Shown: one piece after another, positions 50,301 through 62,500 of the stretch
Layout of the letters: the number at the start of each line of letters is the position of its first letter
Numbering within the stretch: position 1 is the stretch's first letter
Assembly (NCBI GenBank): GCA_040954595.2
Contig: CM082586.2
Span: forward strand, 6,076,001 to 6,140,000
DNA from: Balanoglossus misakiensis
Taxonomy: Eukaryota; Hemichordata
DNA length: 64,000 bases
Direction of reading: 5' to 3'
Program-made: the position numbers and the translations under genes
Notes under the pieces: model-generated
Told to the model about the DNA's origin: nothing
The model's input: the letters and a program-made list of their open reading frames with translations, nothing else
Database searches by the model: none

Positions 50301-53300
50301 AGATTTGGATAAGGACGTCGTAAATATTTTTTTGAATTGGAAATACATGCACGGTGCGTCGTGAATGCCGGCGACCTAATAGACTGATGTTTCACTCCTT
50401 CAAGAAGGGGAATAAACATTATCGAGAACATTTCACCCCTTCGGGAACACGTTAGCATTCTTCGACAATTTGGGCTCATTTCCATAATTTGATGCGTGAT
50501 GTCATGGCTAGCGGCATTTTCACCCCAGGTGTAAATTGAAGTTGAGTAATAAAATATCAGCCTTTGTGTCAGATGTCTGTGAAACCCACCGGGGGTTATT
50601 CACCTTTGACCCTGTCTGTACTTTATCTCAAACCGAACGTGTCTATCAGGGATGGAAATGCGTCTATTTGCCACATTCTGAGTCTCGGTAGAATGTTGCC
50701 AAAGGAATGCAAACGTTGTGTACATGTAGGGGCTAGGTGCAGACGAAACAATTTGCAGTAGAGATCAAACGTGTACGAGACGAGATGGAAGTATATCTAA
50801 CAACAAAATCAGCGACTTGTCAATTATAAATGATTTCCGTTCATAATTTACATCACCATATAATTAAGTAGATTTTACTTTAAAATCTTACTACATGTAC
50901 TATCTTATTCTTAAAGGTAAGCTAAGGCGTCACACTTCAAATTTAGTCAATGCAAGTAACGATACTGATTGATTAAGCCCAGCGCATGATTTACAGTTTG
51001 ATGCGAGAACGACGTTGAAGAAACCAAGTCACTGTCTGTGAAGAGCTTTACAAGCCATTACTGCAGGATCCCAATGAAGCTTTAAAAACACCGACCCACA
51101 GCCGGAAAGAATCCGATAAGTCGCAGTGAAACATGTACTAGTACGCCGCATTGTATTAAAGTAAAGGGTGTGCGAAATGGTCTGCCATCGCAAAGTGAGA
51201 AAGCTTACTTGCCATTAAAATGTAATGGGTTTTTGGATCAAGGAATCTGACATTAACCAATGAGGCCAACCATTGACATTTAATGGCAATTTACAACTGT
51301 CAACGGCCTTTTCATCAAATGACTTTATCGGTCATTAGGGCTGATGACAAGGGCCAAACTAAACACATGATCCTAAGACGTCATGAAACGCGGCGTATTA
51401 CGGGGAGCTCTTTAACGGGTTTTAGTCCACGCTCGGGCGCCTCCATCAGCCGTGATTCGAGGCGGTTCAAATACTCATATCCGAAACGCGTTCAGGCTTG
51501 CTGTGTTGCCATGGCGATGCAAATAAGCGCAGACGAAGACAACTGCCATGAATACGCGCTTGTCCGTTTACATCCCGCAATGCACTAAGGTTGGTCCAAG
51601 GCACGCGATGACAGGGTCGCGCTCTGCGAAGATATAACGAATGACATTAGCTCCCCTAAAACGGATCAATTTTCCGTAATTTCGTCAGAGCGGAGTAAAA
51701 AACCAGCTAACTGATACACCAGCACTCTCTCTCAGTCTATTTAACAATCAGCGGGAACGACATGACAGTCTTCGAGCAGAACAAAGACGCCAGGATTTTC
51801 AAGGATCCACTTTCCGATCAATTTTCTTCTACAACGACACTTAAGTCAATCTTCTCGTCATCTTTCCTGTTATTAAAGTTTACTCTCACTCTGTGCGCGG
51901 TCGATGCGATGCCTGAAATTGGCTGACATGATAACGACTTCGACTGTCAATAAACCACAAATACCGAGTCTCTGGCAAACGCAAATTGTGGCTCCCGGTG
52001 TTTTTACTTGAACAATCGTATATATATAATATATATATATTAAATTTATCATGTATGAAAGTTTTATAGCAGTTAAATATTTCAGGTGTTCCCGTTCAGT
52101 CCAATTTCGATTGTTAATTTTCTTGAAAACAAGACGATGGAAATTTAAATATTTAAATTTGTTTCCAACGAAACCCTCAATACACTTGTAGCAAAAACCA
52201 TGTTTTGTAGGATCATGAAGAATGATACATTTTAACGCTAATCTTGCCTCTTCTGAAAGATATAATCTAGAGTATCGACGTCGGACATTTAGAATTGTTG
52301 AAGGGATTGATAACGTCTCAACATAAGCCGATCGCCAATCCTGCAATCGACAGAGACGACCCGAAGTCTGAATTGACGTCATCTGGTGTATTAATACGCC
52401 ATGTGATACGGTTTTAACCGGCTTACTTGATAATCTAACCCAGCGGCGATGAATTCGATAGTTCATCCATCTTGTCTCAAAATAATTGAGACCGTTGCGT
52501 TGTCAGGATAAGTTTCTATTCCGCGATGTGTAGGCTTCTGACTGTGATTATTTGCGTACATCCGGGATACGGATTTGCCGTGGAACCTTCTGGAGATGTT
52601 CTTTGTGGTAATGTCACTAAGACAAACAAACACAAAGGGAAACCCACAGGAGATAGGAACAAAACTGGCCATGCAAGAGATTCAACACAAACAGGCGCCA
52701 CTACATTTTGCTATTTCCACTAAGCCATCTAGTCATACACAAAACCAATTTCTGTAATAATATACATCGACGTCATCGATATTTTCATTTAATTTTTTTG
52801 CGACGCACAAAAAGTGAACTATTGCCTTTCCCTTCTAAACTGCTTAGCATTGATTATTACGCTATTTGGGATTGATGTACACAAGGCATGCATATACTGA
52901 CTAGATTAGTAAACGCATAAATATTAAATTAAAATATCCTTCCCCAAACTGAATTGCAATAATATCTTTTGTCGGAATCAATTATTAATTTTACTAGTGG
53001 GGGTGGGGGCTGACCGGACGCTTTACGGTTTGGTTTGTGTTATTTTCCAGCGAGTTCTTAGCTGATTGAAACAGAGAAAATCTGCCATGGGAGACGAAGA
53101 GCCTGAAAACTTAATCAGAATTACATTCAAGTAATTTTGTCATCTGCAGGCAATTATGTACGAAGTCCAATATGTTAAAAAATTTAAAAAATTGATATTC
53201 CGGCGGAAATAGCGAAAACGAGACGCACACTTTATTGGCCTCGTGGTATTCTTGTTAACGGTCTATTACATTTTAAACAAAGTGATGTAAGCGAGCCCCA

Positions 53301-54201
53301 TTTTCCCTGGCAATCTTCCCGTTGTGTCAGAAAGATAAGCTCAAGTTTTAGCCGTATACACACCTGCTGATAAATTGGCAAAACAATACATTTGTATTGT
53401 CATGTGATGACATTAATTGAACGAATGTATCTACGCATGGCGCGAAAGACTTGCATTGACTGCACACGGATCGGTCATACAATACATGCACACGCGAGCT
53501 AGGGTATAACTGACTAGGCTTTGTAAATTGGTTGTATCTCAACCATGATTTCTTAAGAATAGAAAAGAAAATCGGCGGCAAACCTAGAAAATGAGGAAAG
53601 GCATATGCAAATGACTTATCACCACCCACGCTGTGTTAAAAGCGATACGTCGAAGCCATTGTCACTGCGTGCGAAGAGAATGAAAGCGACTTTATCCCGC
53701 TTTTGTAATTAGAGTTAACGTTAGTATCCAACAAAATTACAGCTTTTGTGATAAACAAATCTGTGAGTGCTAGAACTCTGTGTAATCCGAGCAAAGAGTA
53801 ATTTCCGAGGGAGTGTGTTCATCCGTTGCCAACGGTATCGAAATAAATAGCCTTAGCTTGGATTTCGTCGTGTGTGTACTCTTGGGAGGCAGCGTTTACT
53901 TGCTCGTGTCATTCCGTGGAGAATTCAACGGTTGTAGGATTTCAAACAACACGTGAATGGTATAAGCCTGTTGAATAGTGTTCCGCCATCACATAAGAAA
54001 AAATGGACTGTGCACAAACAACACGAAAATACATGGTCCAGTCACGAATTTCCGTGAAGTTCCTAAAGATCTCTCTGTCCCTCCGTCTCTCTTTGTCTAT
54101 CTGCCTCCGTCTCTCTTTGTCTATCTGCCTGTCTCTCTGTCTCTGCCCCCTCTCTCCCCCACTCTCTGTTTCTGTCTCTGACTCTTTCTCTGTCTGCCTG
54201 C

Positions 54202-54233
<32 letters not shown>

Positions 54234-55993
54234 ATCTCTCTCTACGCGTGTTTCTTTTCAGCGAAACGATACAAGTTTACATTTGGCGAGGAAAGTAACA
54301 GTTATAACCAAACTCTGTTATTTTTTAAGCTTACAAGAGACGTCAGTAAAGAGTTGCAACGGTACCGAACATTATGCCTACACGATGGCCTTTTTTGACT
54401 TTTTTGTTCGTGTCTTTCACTACATATACATAAATTATTCCATATCTTCATCTTACAGCACCGGCCTCGTCACTGCTCACACACACTATCGCTGGGAGAC
54501 TCGGTAATGTTTGAATACAATGTAAGTCGCTACTTTCAATTCTCATCATTAATAAATCAGATTATTCTCATTGAGATGTTCTTCTCCATCATTCATCTTC
54601 CAATATTCAATTACATCAGTAATATAAGCTTGTAAGTCCAGTACATTCATAGAAAACATTGCCAATTGTCATTAGTCTTTTTTGATATCACAATCACTGA
54701 AGAGAAATTGAATCAGCCCCGAAACAATTCTATTACTGTGCTCTCAAAATAGACCAGACGCTTTGCAACATTGAAGATCGATTCATTCATATCATTCAAG
54801 AAAGATTAAACGACGTCTGATAGCTAACGAATTTATCGCAGTAAACTCATGGGCTAGCGCCAATGGTCTTCTATTTCAAAATAATGATTTATGATTCAAA
54901 TAAATTAGTTTATATTTCTGGCGGCTGGCTGTCAGCTGCTGATGGTGTTGATGGCGGATTGCTTCCAGCCAGTTCACCGCCCACCTTGTTTTAGTACTAG
55001 TGCGCTAGAAGAAAATAGTGACTGGATTTGCTTTTAGATTAAACCAAGTCTCCGTGAATATAAAGCCTGGGGCTCTTGTGAACACAATAACCGGTGGACC
55101 AACTCCCCGATCTATCAAAATGTAAAGAGCACACGGAGGTGGTCAATATGGTGGCAATCTCTACACTGCGCATGCCTGTTGCATTTCCAGGAATTGCTGT
55201 TTTTCTTCCAAAGGGTTATTACTTTCAGAAAACGTCAGTTCAGAAATTTTGAAAAGTATTCTCTGCTAAGAATGAGTTCTATTTCGTTAATATTCAGCGG
55301 CAGTTTCAATTTTGTTTATCAACACTGTCGTACCTTTGTTTGCCAGGGCACACTGGACGACGGGACTGTTTTCGACGCGTCCTATATCTGGGGTGAACCA
55401 TTTGGATATGTCATAGGCGAAGAAGAGGGTGAACTTATCAAAGGCTGGGTCAGAGGAGTCAAGAACATGTGTACAGGGTAAGAGCGACGTCTCTTCCAAA
55501 TATACCAGCTGTACACCGTTTGTGTCGATGTTTAGGTCTTTTTCGTTCTATGTATAACTGTATCTAACTTCAAAGGTTTTGCTGTGGCGACTGAGTAGGA
55601 AGGAATATTACATTTGATTTTTTAGTTCCCATCGATACAAGTAAAAATTTCCCCCCTCTTTTTACAGTGTTTTAAGATCCCTTTTCGTTCATTTCCAGGG
55701 AAACTAGACGAATTATTGTGCCACCATTGCTTGGTTATGGTTACAAGGGCTCGCTGCCTCTGGTACCTGAGAATTCGACGCTCATTTTCGATGTCAAACT
55801 GGTGAAGGTAGTGAAGGGCGCCACCAACGGTCACTGGATTCCCCGAGATCCTCCGTCGCCCAACTTCGAAGCACTGCAGTTCCTGGCCATACCGTTCTCC
55901 GTGATTTTGTTCGTGCTCGTTGCAGTGTGTCTTTATTCTTATGAACACAGAGGCGATAAAATAAAATGGTATCGGGTGGGGGACGCTGTGTGA
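42394..55993 (+). CDS. FKBP11-like paralog C, four exons
   Basis: Exons are 42394-42507, 54459-54521, 55347-55477 and 55699-55993 (114, 63, 131 and 295 nt), 200 residues, all GT-AG with phases 0, 0, 2. The protein has a signal segment (VFVAVINLSLFVGC), a luminal FKBP domain with C44/C101, pocket residues Y58, F68, D69, Y80, L89, I90, W93 and Y116, a sequon at N128 (ENST), a linker, a transmembrane helix (about 161-184) and a tail ending KWYRVGDAV. Exons 2 and 4 are about 88% identical to those of B at nucleotide level, exon 3 about 98%, while exon 1 has diverged strongly. It is transcribed away from B and carries the same conserved blocks in intron 1. The inferred role is a membrane-bound secretory-pathway PPIase; substrates are unknown. 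Confidence 0.88.
43937..44007 (+). promoter_or_regulatory. Conserved noncoding block 2, copy in gene C intron 1
   Basis: Partner of 39979-39909 in inverted orientation; shared words CTCAATCACCCGATAACTC and GGCAAAGTAATTAACGGAAA. Confidence 0.55.
44165..44425 (+). repeat. (CATA)n / (CAGA)n compound microsatellite
   Basis: Long CATA tract with GATA interruptions, followed by CAGA, CATA and CAGA tracts. It creates long YVCM/SVCL open frames on the minus strand, which are not genes. Confidence 0.97.
48378..48580 (+). promoter_or_regulatory. Conserved noncoding block 1, copy in gene C intron 1
   Basis: The core 48378-48526 matches the minus strand of 34324-34470 almost perfectly. Similarity fades to 48580 (GGTTTGATCAG.CG.TTTGG.GGGAAA is shared). 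It lies about 6 kb downstream of the C start; the B copy lies about 6.9 kb downstream of the B start. Confidence 0.7.
54075..54245 (+). repeat. CTGT/CTCT-rich microsatellite
   Basis: Imperfect CTGTCTCT repeats ending about 200 bp before exon 2 of gene C. Confidence 0.9.
54459..54521 (+). CDS. FKBP11-like C exon 2
   Basis: 63 nt, acceptor TCTTACAG, donor GTAAGT. Encodes [20 protein letters not shown] plus N. Confidence 0.9.
54522..55346 (+). other. FKBP11-like C intron 2
   Basis: 825 bp, GT-AG, no recognised element. Confidence 0.8.
55347..55477 (+). CDS. FKBP11-like C exon 3
   Basis: 131 nt, acceptor TTTGCCAG, donor GTAAGA. Differs from B exon 3 at two bases: I versus V in KGW(I/V)RG, and one silent GGT/GGA. 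Confidence 0.92.
55478..55698 (+). other. FKBP11-like C intron 3
   Basis: 221 bp, GT-AG, unlike the matching B intron in sequence. Confidence 0.85.
55699..55993 (+). CDS. FKBP11-like C exon 4
   Basis: 295 nt, acceptor CATTTCCAG, TGA at 55991-55993. Encodes GETRRIIVPPLLGYGYKG, ENST, the linker, the membrane helix and the tail ending GDAV. Confidence 0.9.
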
Positions 55994-56583
55994 TGAAAAT
56001 GACGTTCCAGAGGCGTGTTGCTTTTTCTTGGGGGGGGGGGGGGGGTGATATTCTGCCACGTTTCCAGCGCTTAATTCTTAAGAAAACAGTACTTTCGGGC
56101 TATTGCGTCACTTCGAGTATGGACGTTCTTTTAAGTGTATTTTCACAGCGTGTTGTGTTTTGAAACAAACTATTATGGTAGACGGCAGTACATTCTGGTG
56201 AGATATAGTTCGTCTCGGACTCGGCGTGGTCAGACATCCGGAGGAACTGCGATCAAGATGAACCACTGGCTACAAGAGCGCCCTCGCTGTTGAAACTGTT
56301 TTGGGGAAATCTTTTGTTTTTGCGTTGGGTGAACGGACAAGATAAGCAACAGTGAATGATTCTTTGTATTTCAAGACGCCTGTGGTCTAAGTTCGGTTGA
56401 GAGTGTCCACTGAGAAGCAAAAGCTTCAATAACAAATTTATGTTGGTTTTTATAACCTTTTTAGACTATAAGTCAATTGGTCTTAATCACATGCACTTTG
56501 ACGTACATGTACAAGTATAGGGTCACTGAAAGAAGTATACATCGTTACATTTAAGTGAATGTAGATATTTTTACTGTAATAAA
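55994..56583 (+). other. FKBP11-like C 3' UTR
   Basis: Includes a G16 tract (56030-56045) and ends at a candidate polyadenylation signal AATAAA at 56578-56583. Confidence 0.5.
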
Positions 56584-59500
56584 AATCGATCGATGGCAAG
56601 AGAACGTGTTTGTGTATTGCATTCCACTCACCTAACGAATTTTGGCCGCTGGGGCTAGGTTGTAGAGTACCGAGCAAACTAGAGGGTCTTTAGTAAGGCT
56701 TTATACAACTGAATACCTGAAGGTGCCGGGCGTTGCACCGTTGAGCGCGATAGTGTCGCTTTCAGTCAATAGGCTGCGTGTGGTCAACTGTACGTGGAGA
56801 AACAGTTGGAAGCAAAACGGATCTTGTTTTCCAGTCCATACTATCCTTGGCCTGTGAAAAATAATCCAGAAGGAAGGAATCACTCCTAATGAGGGAACTT
56901 ACCAGATCTGGTCTCAGAGCGACGGTATTTTATCGCTGTGTTATTTCCCGCGCAAACGACAATCCATTCAGCCGGTACAGCTCGTCCGTTTTCATCAGGT
57001 AGGCGATTGATTCAGTATGGGTTGTACATACGCAGCTTGTCTGGGCGCTGGGAAGGGACAGAAAAGGCGTATTATTATTACCATAAATTTATTACAGAAC
57101 CATATGTGTATTAAGAGAGGAACATACCACACGACATGAAGAAGTCAGTGCAGCAGAAAGCGAACCTCATTATGATTTGGTATTAAAAAACAGCACACGT
57201 GAATGTCGCCTGCAAATTACACATTGTTGGCAGGACAGACGACACGGGTGACAGAGTACCAAATCATGGATGCGCAACGCTGTTATAACTGGACAATACT
57301 AATCTGTCTGTTTTGTGTAGACAACACTCCAAGAGCAAGCGTACATACACCTGTCAGTCAGTGAAAATTAAATTAAACTTCACCCGGTATATACCCCGCA
57401 TACCACACCGCCATTGTGTCTGGGATTTCTATAGCGTGCCTGTCAGATTTGTTCAAGACTTCAACGCTGATCGGGGGGAGTTTACGACTGGCTTATTTTG
57501 GGTTTAATAATGTTTATTCCATCGGTTCAGAAGTCACGAAGTGTGGATTTCGCGGTTACCCACAGCGGGTTCTTAAATTCGCGTTGCTCTCATAAAATCG
57601 CTGATGGATAAAATCCGATAACACGTCCGTCTATTGGGCACGCCATGGCGTTCGCATGCCATCGTCACCTATGGGTGACACCGAGAAAATAAATTTTCAC
57701 CTTTCTTTATTTTAACTCCCGGATTGCGTTTGGCACTTCGATCTGTTTTCTTTTTGAGCGACAGACTGTAAGACACAGAAACCACTAGAATGTCACCGGT
57801 TGATTTACATGAACGCACGCCTCAACGTGAATCTACGATAGACTACGTCAATACGTCTTGGCAAAATTCAACCATGAGCGTTAATTGGTTCAAATAAGGG
57901 TAGTATCACTCGCAGGTATCAGACAATTTCCATAAATACAATACTTGTGATCCATCAACATAAAATAGCATATGATTCTTCTCTTAATTCTCCAACCCAC
58001 CTCTTATATCTACTGAAAACTCCCTTACCACTGACTGCCATAATTTATGTCTACGCAATGAAACCATAATATCCTTCGGCGGTCTACCCAGATTTATACA
58101 TATTAATTAACGCATACTTATATATATGCAAATTAAACTTATACATGATATATTTTTTCTATATCAAAACTAAAATAACACGTTCAAACAAGATTTATCG
58201 GAAAGTGCTTAAAAACTTAAAAGATAATCAACTCCATCGTTAATATATATTCTTACTGTCAACGGACGGCGTCGGTTGCTATAAATTTCGAATGAAACCA
58301 ACTTGAAGGTAGATTTTCCCCATTCACTATTGACTGTAAATCGCAAATAACTAACAGGTGATCACGTATCAGTCATTTATTTCATTTGTTTATGGTTGCC
58401 CTGATCAGCCAATTGGTTACCATTTAAATGAATACACTTCTCAAAAAATAACACTCTGATTTCTTTAATATCATTCAGGCAATCAAGTGCATTGCTTTAA
58501 CCCATTTATTTATGTATCAATCCATCCATCCATTTGTCTGTCTGTCTGTCTTCCCGCCTGTCTTCGCATGATAAATGTGTCAGTCGCGTCGTTTGAGAAC
58601 TGTTCGGTCAGAGTCTTGCCAGGCAAATTTCAGAACAGCTACCATGGTTTCCGACCGTGCGAAATGAATTCTGACATAAATGCGCCGCCATTTTGCGTCA
58701 GAGCGATTTCAGCGTACTTGTGAGTTTAATTGGGCATGTAATGAAAATGGGACGATGGAAATAAAACAATGAATGGTACTCGATAACGACCGAGGAGAAG
58801 GGGGCGTGATTTGCATGTGCTTTGTGTTCAAACAAACTGGTACGTCTCAGCACGGATATAAACCCCGGGGAATTCATCATTACAGAGAGCATGTCAGCTC
58901 TAAAGTGAATTTCTTTCAGAATTCGAATAGGGGGGTCGATATGTTTGGTCGTCTGGATTTGCCCCGCTTGGCTAATAATAAAGTCGGACTCGTCGCGTGC
59001 GATGGCGGATTACAAAATACATCAATGGTCACCGCTATTTTCATAGGAATATTTCTACGAACGCATCGCACCAACGCTGGCATGAGTTGCGCCATTCCCA
59101 CGTCTATCATCTTCTGTCACGCATAATAATGATTCGGGTGTGTTATATTCAGAAACTCAACTACTCAAGGTAATGTGACATCCAGCTATCATTGTTGTCT
59201 GCAATATATCTCGAAATCAAATTCAGTGTCTGGGTACACGCCCTTAGCACGTGTCGGAGTTCTCTATAGGTCCTACGACTAAGGTAGCCATGAAGACAAA
59301 CGAACACAAAGTTGTAATACATCTAGTCTAACACCTTCTTCAATGAATGTCAACGTTTGTGAATTCAAACCATGTCATGTCAACACGATTCATGATGAGT
59401 CCAGCATTTTATTCGCATTTACTACTTAAGTTACAAAAATCGTTTCATTGAAAGAAGTCTGCTCCATGCAATATATTTTTCTTCAGCTTCATGCACGAGT

Positions 59501-62500
59501 TCCTAATTAACCATACATACAAAGGACATTTGAAACGTTAGATGTACGCTAGACTTGTTCTTTATAATAGATATTCTAATATAACTTTCCAATGTACGTG
59601 AAAGGAATAGAGTGTGCTCTTAACTGAGTTTCGCTAACTGATGCGTGGCATTTAACTTTGAGACACCAAAGAAATTTTTCAATTGAAATGTCAATGTATG
59701 CAGACCACGCCCCAAACTTTGTGAGCGTCTTGCAAATGCTTCCATGAAACGACCTTGAATGGAATTCACCATTGCTTTTTCGGTTTGTCCTGATATGACA
59801 AAAAACATAGGTGGGGCTCATGATATAATATGACATACACATGAACTAACAGGTCTGTACATTGAAAGATAATCGCTCTCTGTTGTCACCGTCTGTCTGT
59901 CTGTCTGTCTGTCTGTATGCTGTCTGTCTGTCTGTCTGTCTCTTCATCCACCCTCTCTAAGATGTGTGTTGAAACCGTCGATAATTTTATTCTGTTCAGA
60001 AACCACAAACTCACTATCGATCATGGCGACCAGTATGCCCCGTATTCAAGATGTAGGCTACACTGACTAAGCGACCTATACGATTTTACCGGAAGGCACA
60101 GCGAAAAGAGAAAATTGACTGCCAATCTGTAAAAGTGATTAGCGTATTCCAGACACACTCCAGAACTCAGAAGGTTAATTTATAAAACCGATTTTCGATG
60201 TTGAGAAGAAGGGGCATTGCGCATGATTTTAATTTATACCTTAGTTACCAATTGTGGCGACTAACAACGAGCGCAAAGCGCGCAGCCGCTACCTAGCAAC
60301 GGGGGTATATTTTTCATTTTATGCACATTCGACAAATATTACACATCTCTGTGGTTGATCGGAGCCTGCTGTGTTCCATCGTGTCTTAAATTCTGTCGAA
60401 TTGGACATTGTCGGGGGTAAATCAGTACGCCGTGTACGTTGACTGTGATTAACCCAGAACATTTACAGCCTTGCAACCCAATAAACCCTGATTTTCAGAT
60501 CTACCTATCTCCATTTTTATCTTCACAATATTTGTTTTGGTCATCGTACACTGACATGGTAGACAGGAGAATTCCGAGTAAAAGATATGGGTATTATTTA
60601 AGAAATTTCAGTGAATATTTGTAAAAGACAAGATTGCTCGGAATGAAACATTACTGGTAACTTAAAGGTTTTGTTTTTAAAATTTGACCAGAATACTTCA
60701 GGGGAATCATCACTACTATGGAATTTACAACCAGCACTTGTGACTTGGTGACACGATATTATTTCCTGGCTCAAAAGATGATTTTAATTCATATCGCAAG
60801 GGGTGGAAACCATAAAGTTCCAAATTAGTGCAGATTTACTACAGACGGATGGCTCGCCTCTGTATGCACTGGAGTTATTACATTTTTGTATCATCACCCA
60901 AATGAACATAACTATGATGCTAGAAGCTGTCATAAATAATTACGGAATGTCCATTAAGTTGAACAGGGATAGATGACTCAATATGCGAGAATAGATACAA
61001 TTCAGGACCCCGAAGCAGCGTTGATGCGAGATGATGAAATGCCTGCTATTAATCTGTTGACAACAGGTGTACTGTCCTATTTTTTTGGTCAAGTTCCTTT
61101 TTTCCTTTTCACGCAAGTGCAGCCAACACTGCAACTTAGATTTACAGTTATGCGCACTGTTTCGCCTAAAGAGCGTCGAAACGTTCAATGTGTGATGTTT
61201 GCTTAGTATTTCAATAATTTTTCAAACAGTCACCTCTAACTTACTGACGGCTGTATAAGACTAAAGTGGGTTCAGTTGATCATGTGGTGGTGAATTGTTT
61301 TCCCGTGGCCACTCAATTGAAAATCTCATTGGACAAATCTTACAATATTCATGGTAATTGTAGCTATATTTGCATGTGTGACCATGCATATGACTTTTAA
61401 AACACGAGGGGGCGTGTTCGCAGTGACACATTCTCGTAGACAATTTTTGTGTCCATAGCAACATTTAGAGCAACGCACAAAGTCCAAACTTGGTAAATTC
61501 AATATCGAACGGCCAAAAGCACTGTGCGTGATGGCGTGACATATTTCCTCGTGATCACGTAGGAATATTACAGATTGTGGAGTGGCTATTGATACAATTG
61601 AAGGCTTAGAAACACTCAAACCTAATCTGCTTAAGTTTACCACTTGACACGGGATTAGTTTGCTTGTGGAGTCGATAGTAAAAACATATCGCGTTTTGAA
61701 ATGTATCGTCTGCTGGGCAGATATTTGGGTTGCCCTCGTAACCATGACACCTTAATTAATTCATATAACACTCTGTAATAATTTACCATTTGTCTGGGAT
61801 TAATTTCACGAGCAAACTTTGAGCAGATGTTGACCCGTCTCGGCGGCAGGTTACCATGGAACACGCGAAGTTCAATAAAGTCTGAAGGAATATTGTCCCT
61901 GGGACAATGTTTGCTTGTACTTTATCTGAATGTCACACACGTGTTGATGGCACGGTTTCCATAGGCGAGTGATGCATTGGTAACCATCTAGACGGCTGAC
62001 AGACTGGCAAATTTACAGTGATTTGGTTGCAACGATAGGAGCCAATCCAATCAATCATTGTTCGCTCGATAAACCTTCTGACACTGGGAGGGTGCTGAGA
62101 TGTAGCTGGGGCAGACGGGTGACCTAACGTGTGCCACCAGAGTAGTTCTGGCGCAAAACAGATCTCGTTCGGTTGAAAATATAACAATATTGACAAAATC
62201 AGACATGGATGACATGCCACCCAGTCTTTTAGACCACATAGTGTTTTCCGAATGAGTGCGTGTACTGGTTACACGAAAACAGCTTTCAGTGCTTTGGGAA
62301 TATTACCATATTCATGACTGTAGGTGACAAAATGTTTCAAGATTGGTATTCATTACGACTGTCATCGTTGCCGACAGGTGCAAACAATAGACCAGGTGCA
62401 ACACAACATGTCCACAACAAAAACAAATTATCACCAAAATTATCGAAATCAACACTGCAGAGAAGGCAAGACGTAGCGGGATCTGGTCTTTTTGTCAGAC

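Larger units (their letters stand above)
42508..54458 (+). other. FKBP11-like C intron 1
   Basis: 11.95 kb. It contains two conserved blocks shared with gene B, CATA/CAGA and CTGT/CTCT microsatellites, an AT-rich patch at about 52019-52160 with a perfect 20-bp palindrome (52141-52160), and a 197-codon open frame on the minus strand (51873-52466) that I cannot assign. No satellite monomer was seen. Confidence 0.75.

Noticed and set aside
49908-50312. 134-codon hydrophobic open frame on the plus strand in intron 1 of C
   Set aside because: Hydrophobicity follows from T-rich sequence; no family signature and no flanking exons in phase.
60973-61206. 77-codon open frame starting MTQYARIDTIQDPEAALM
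   Set aside because: It has a soluble-looking start but no recognisable domain, no splice partners and an antisense frame of similar length.
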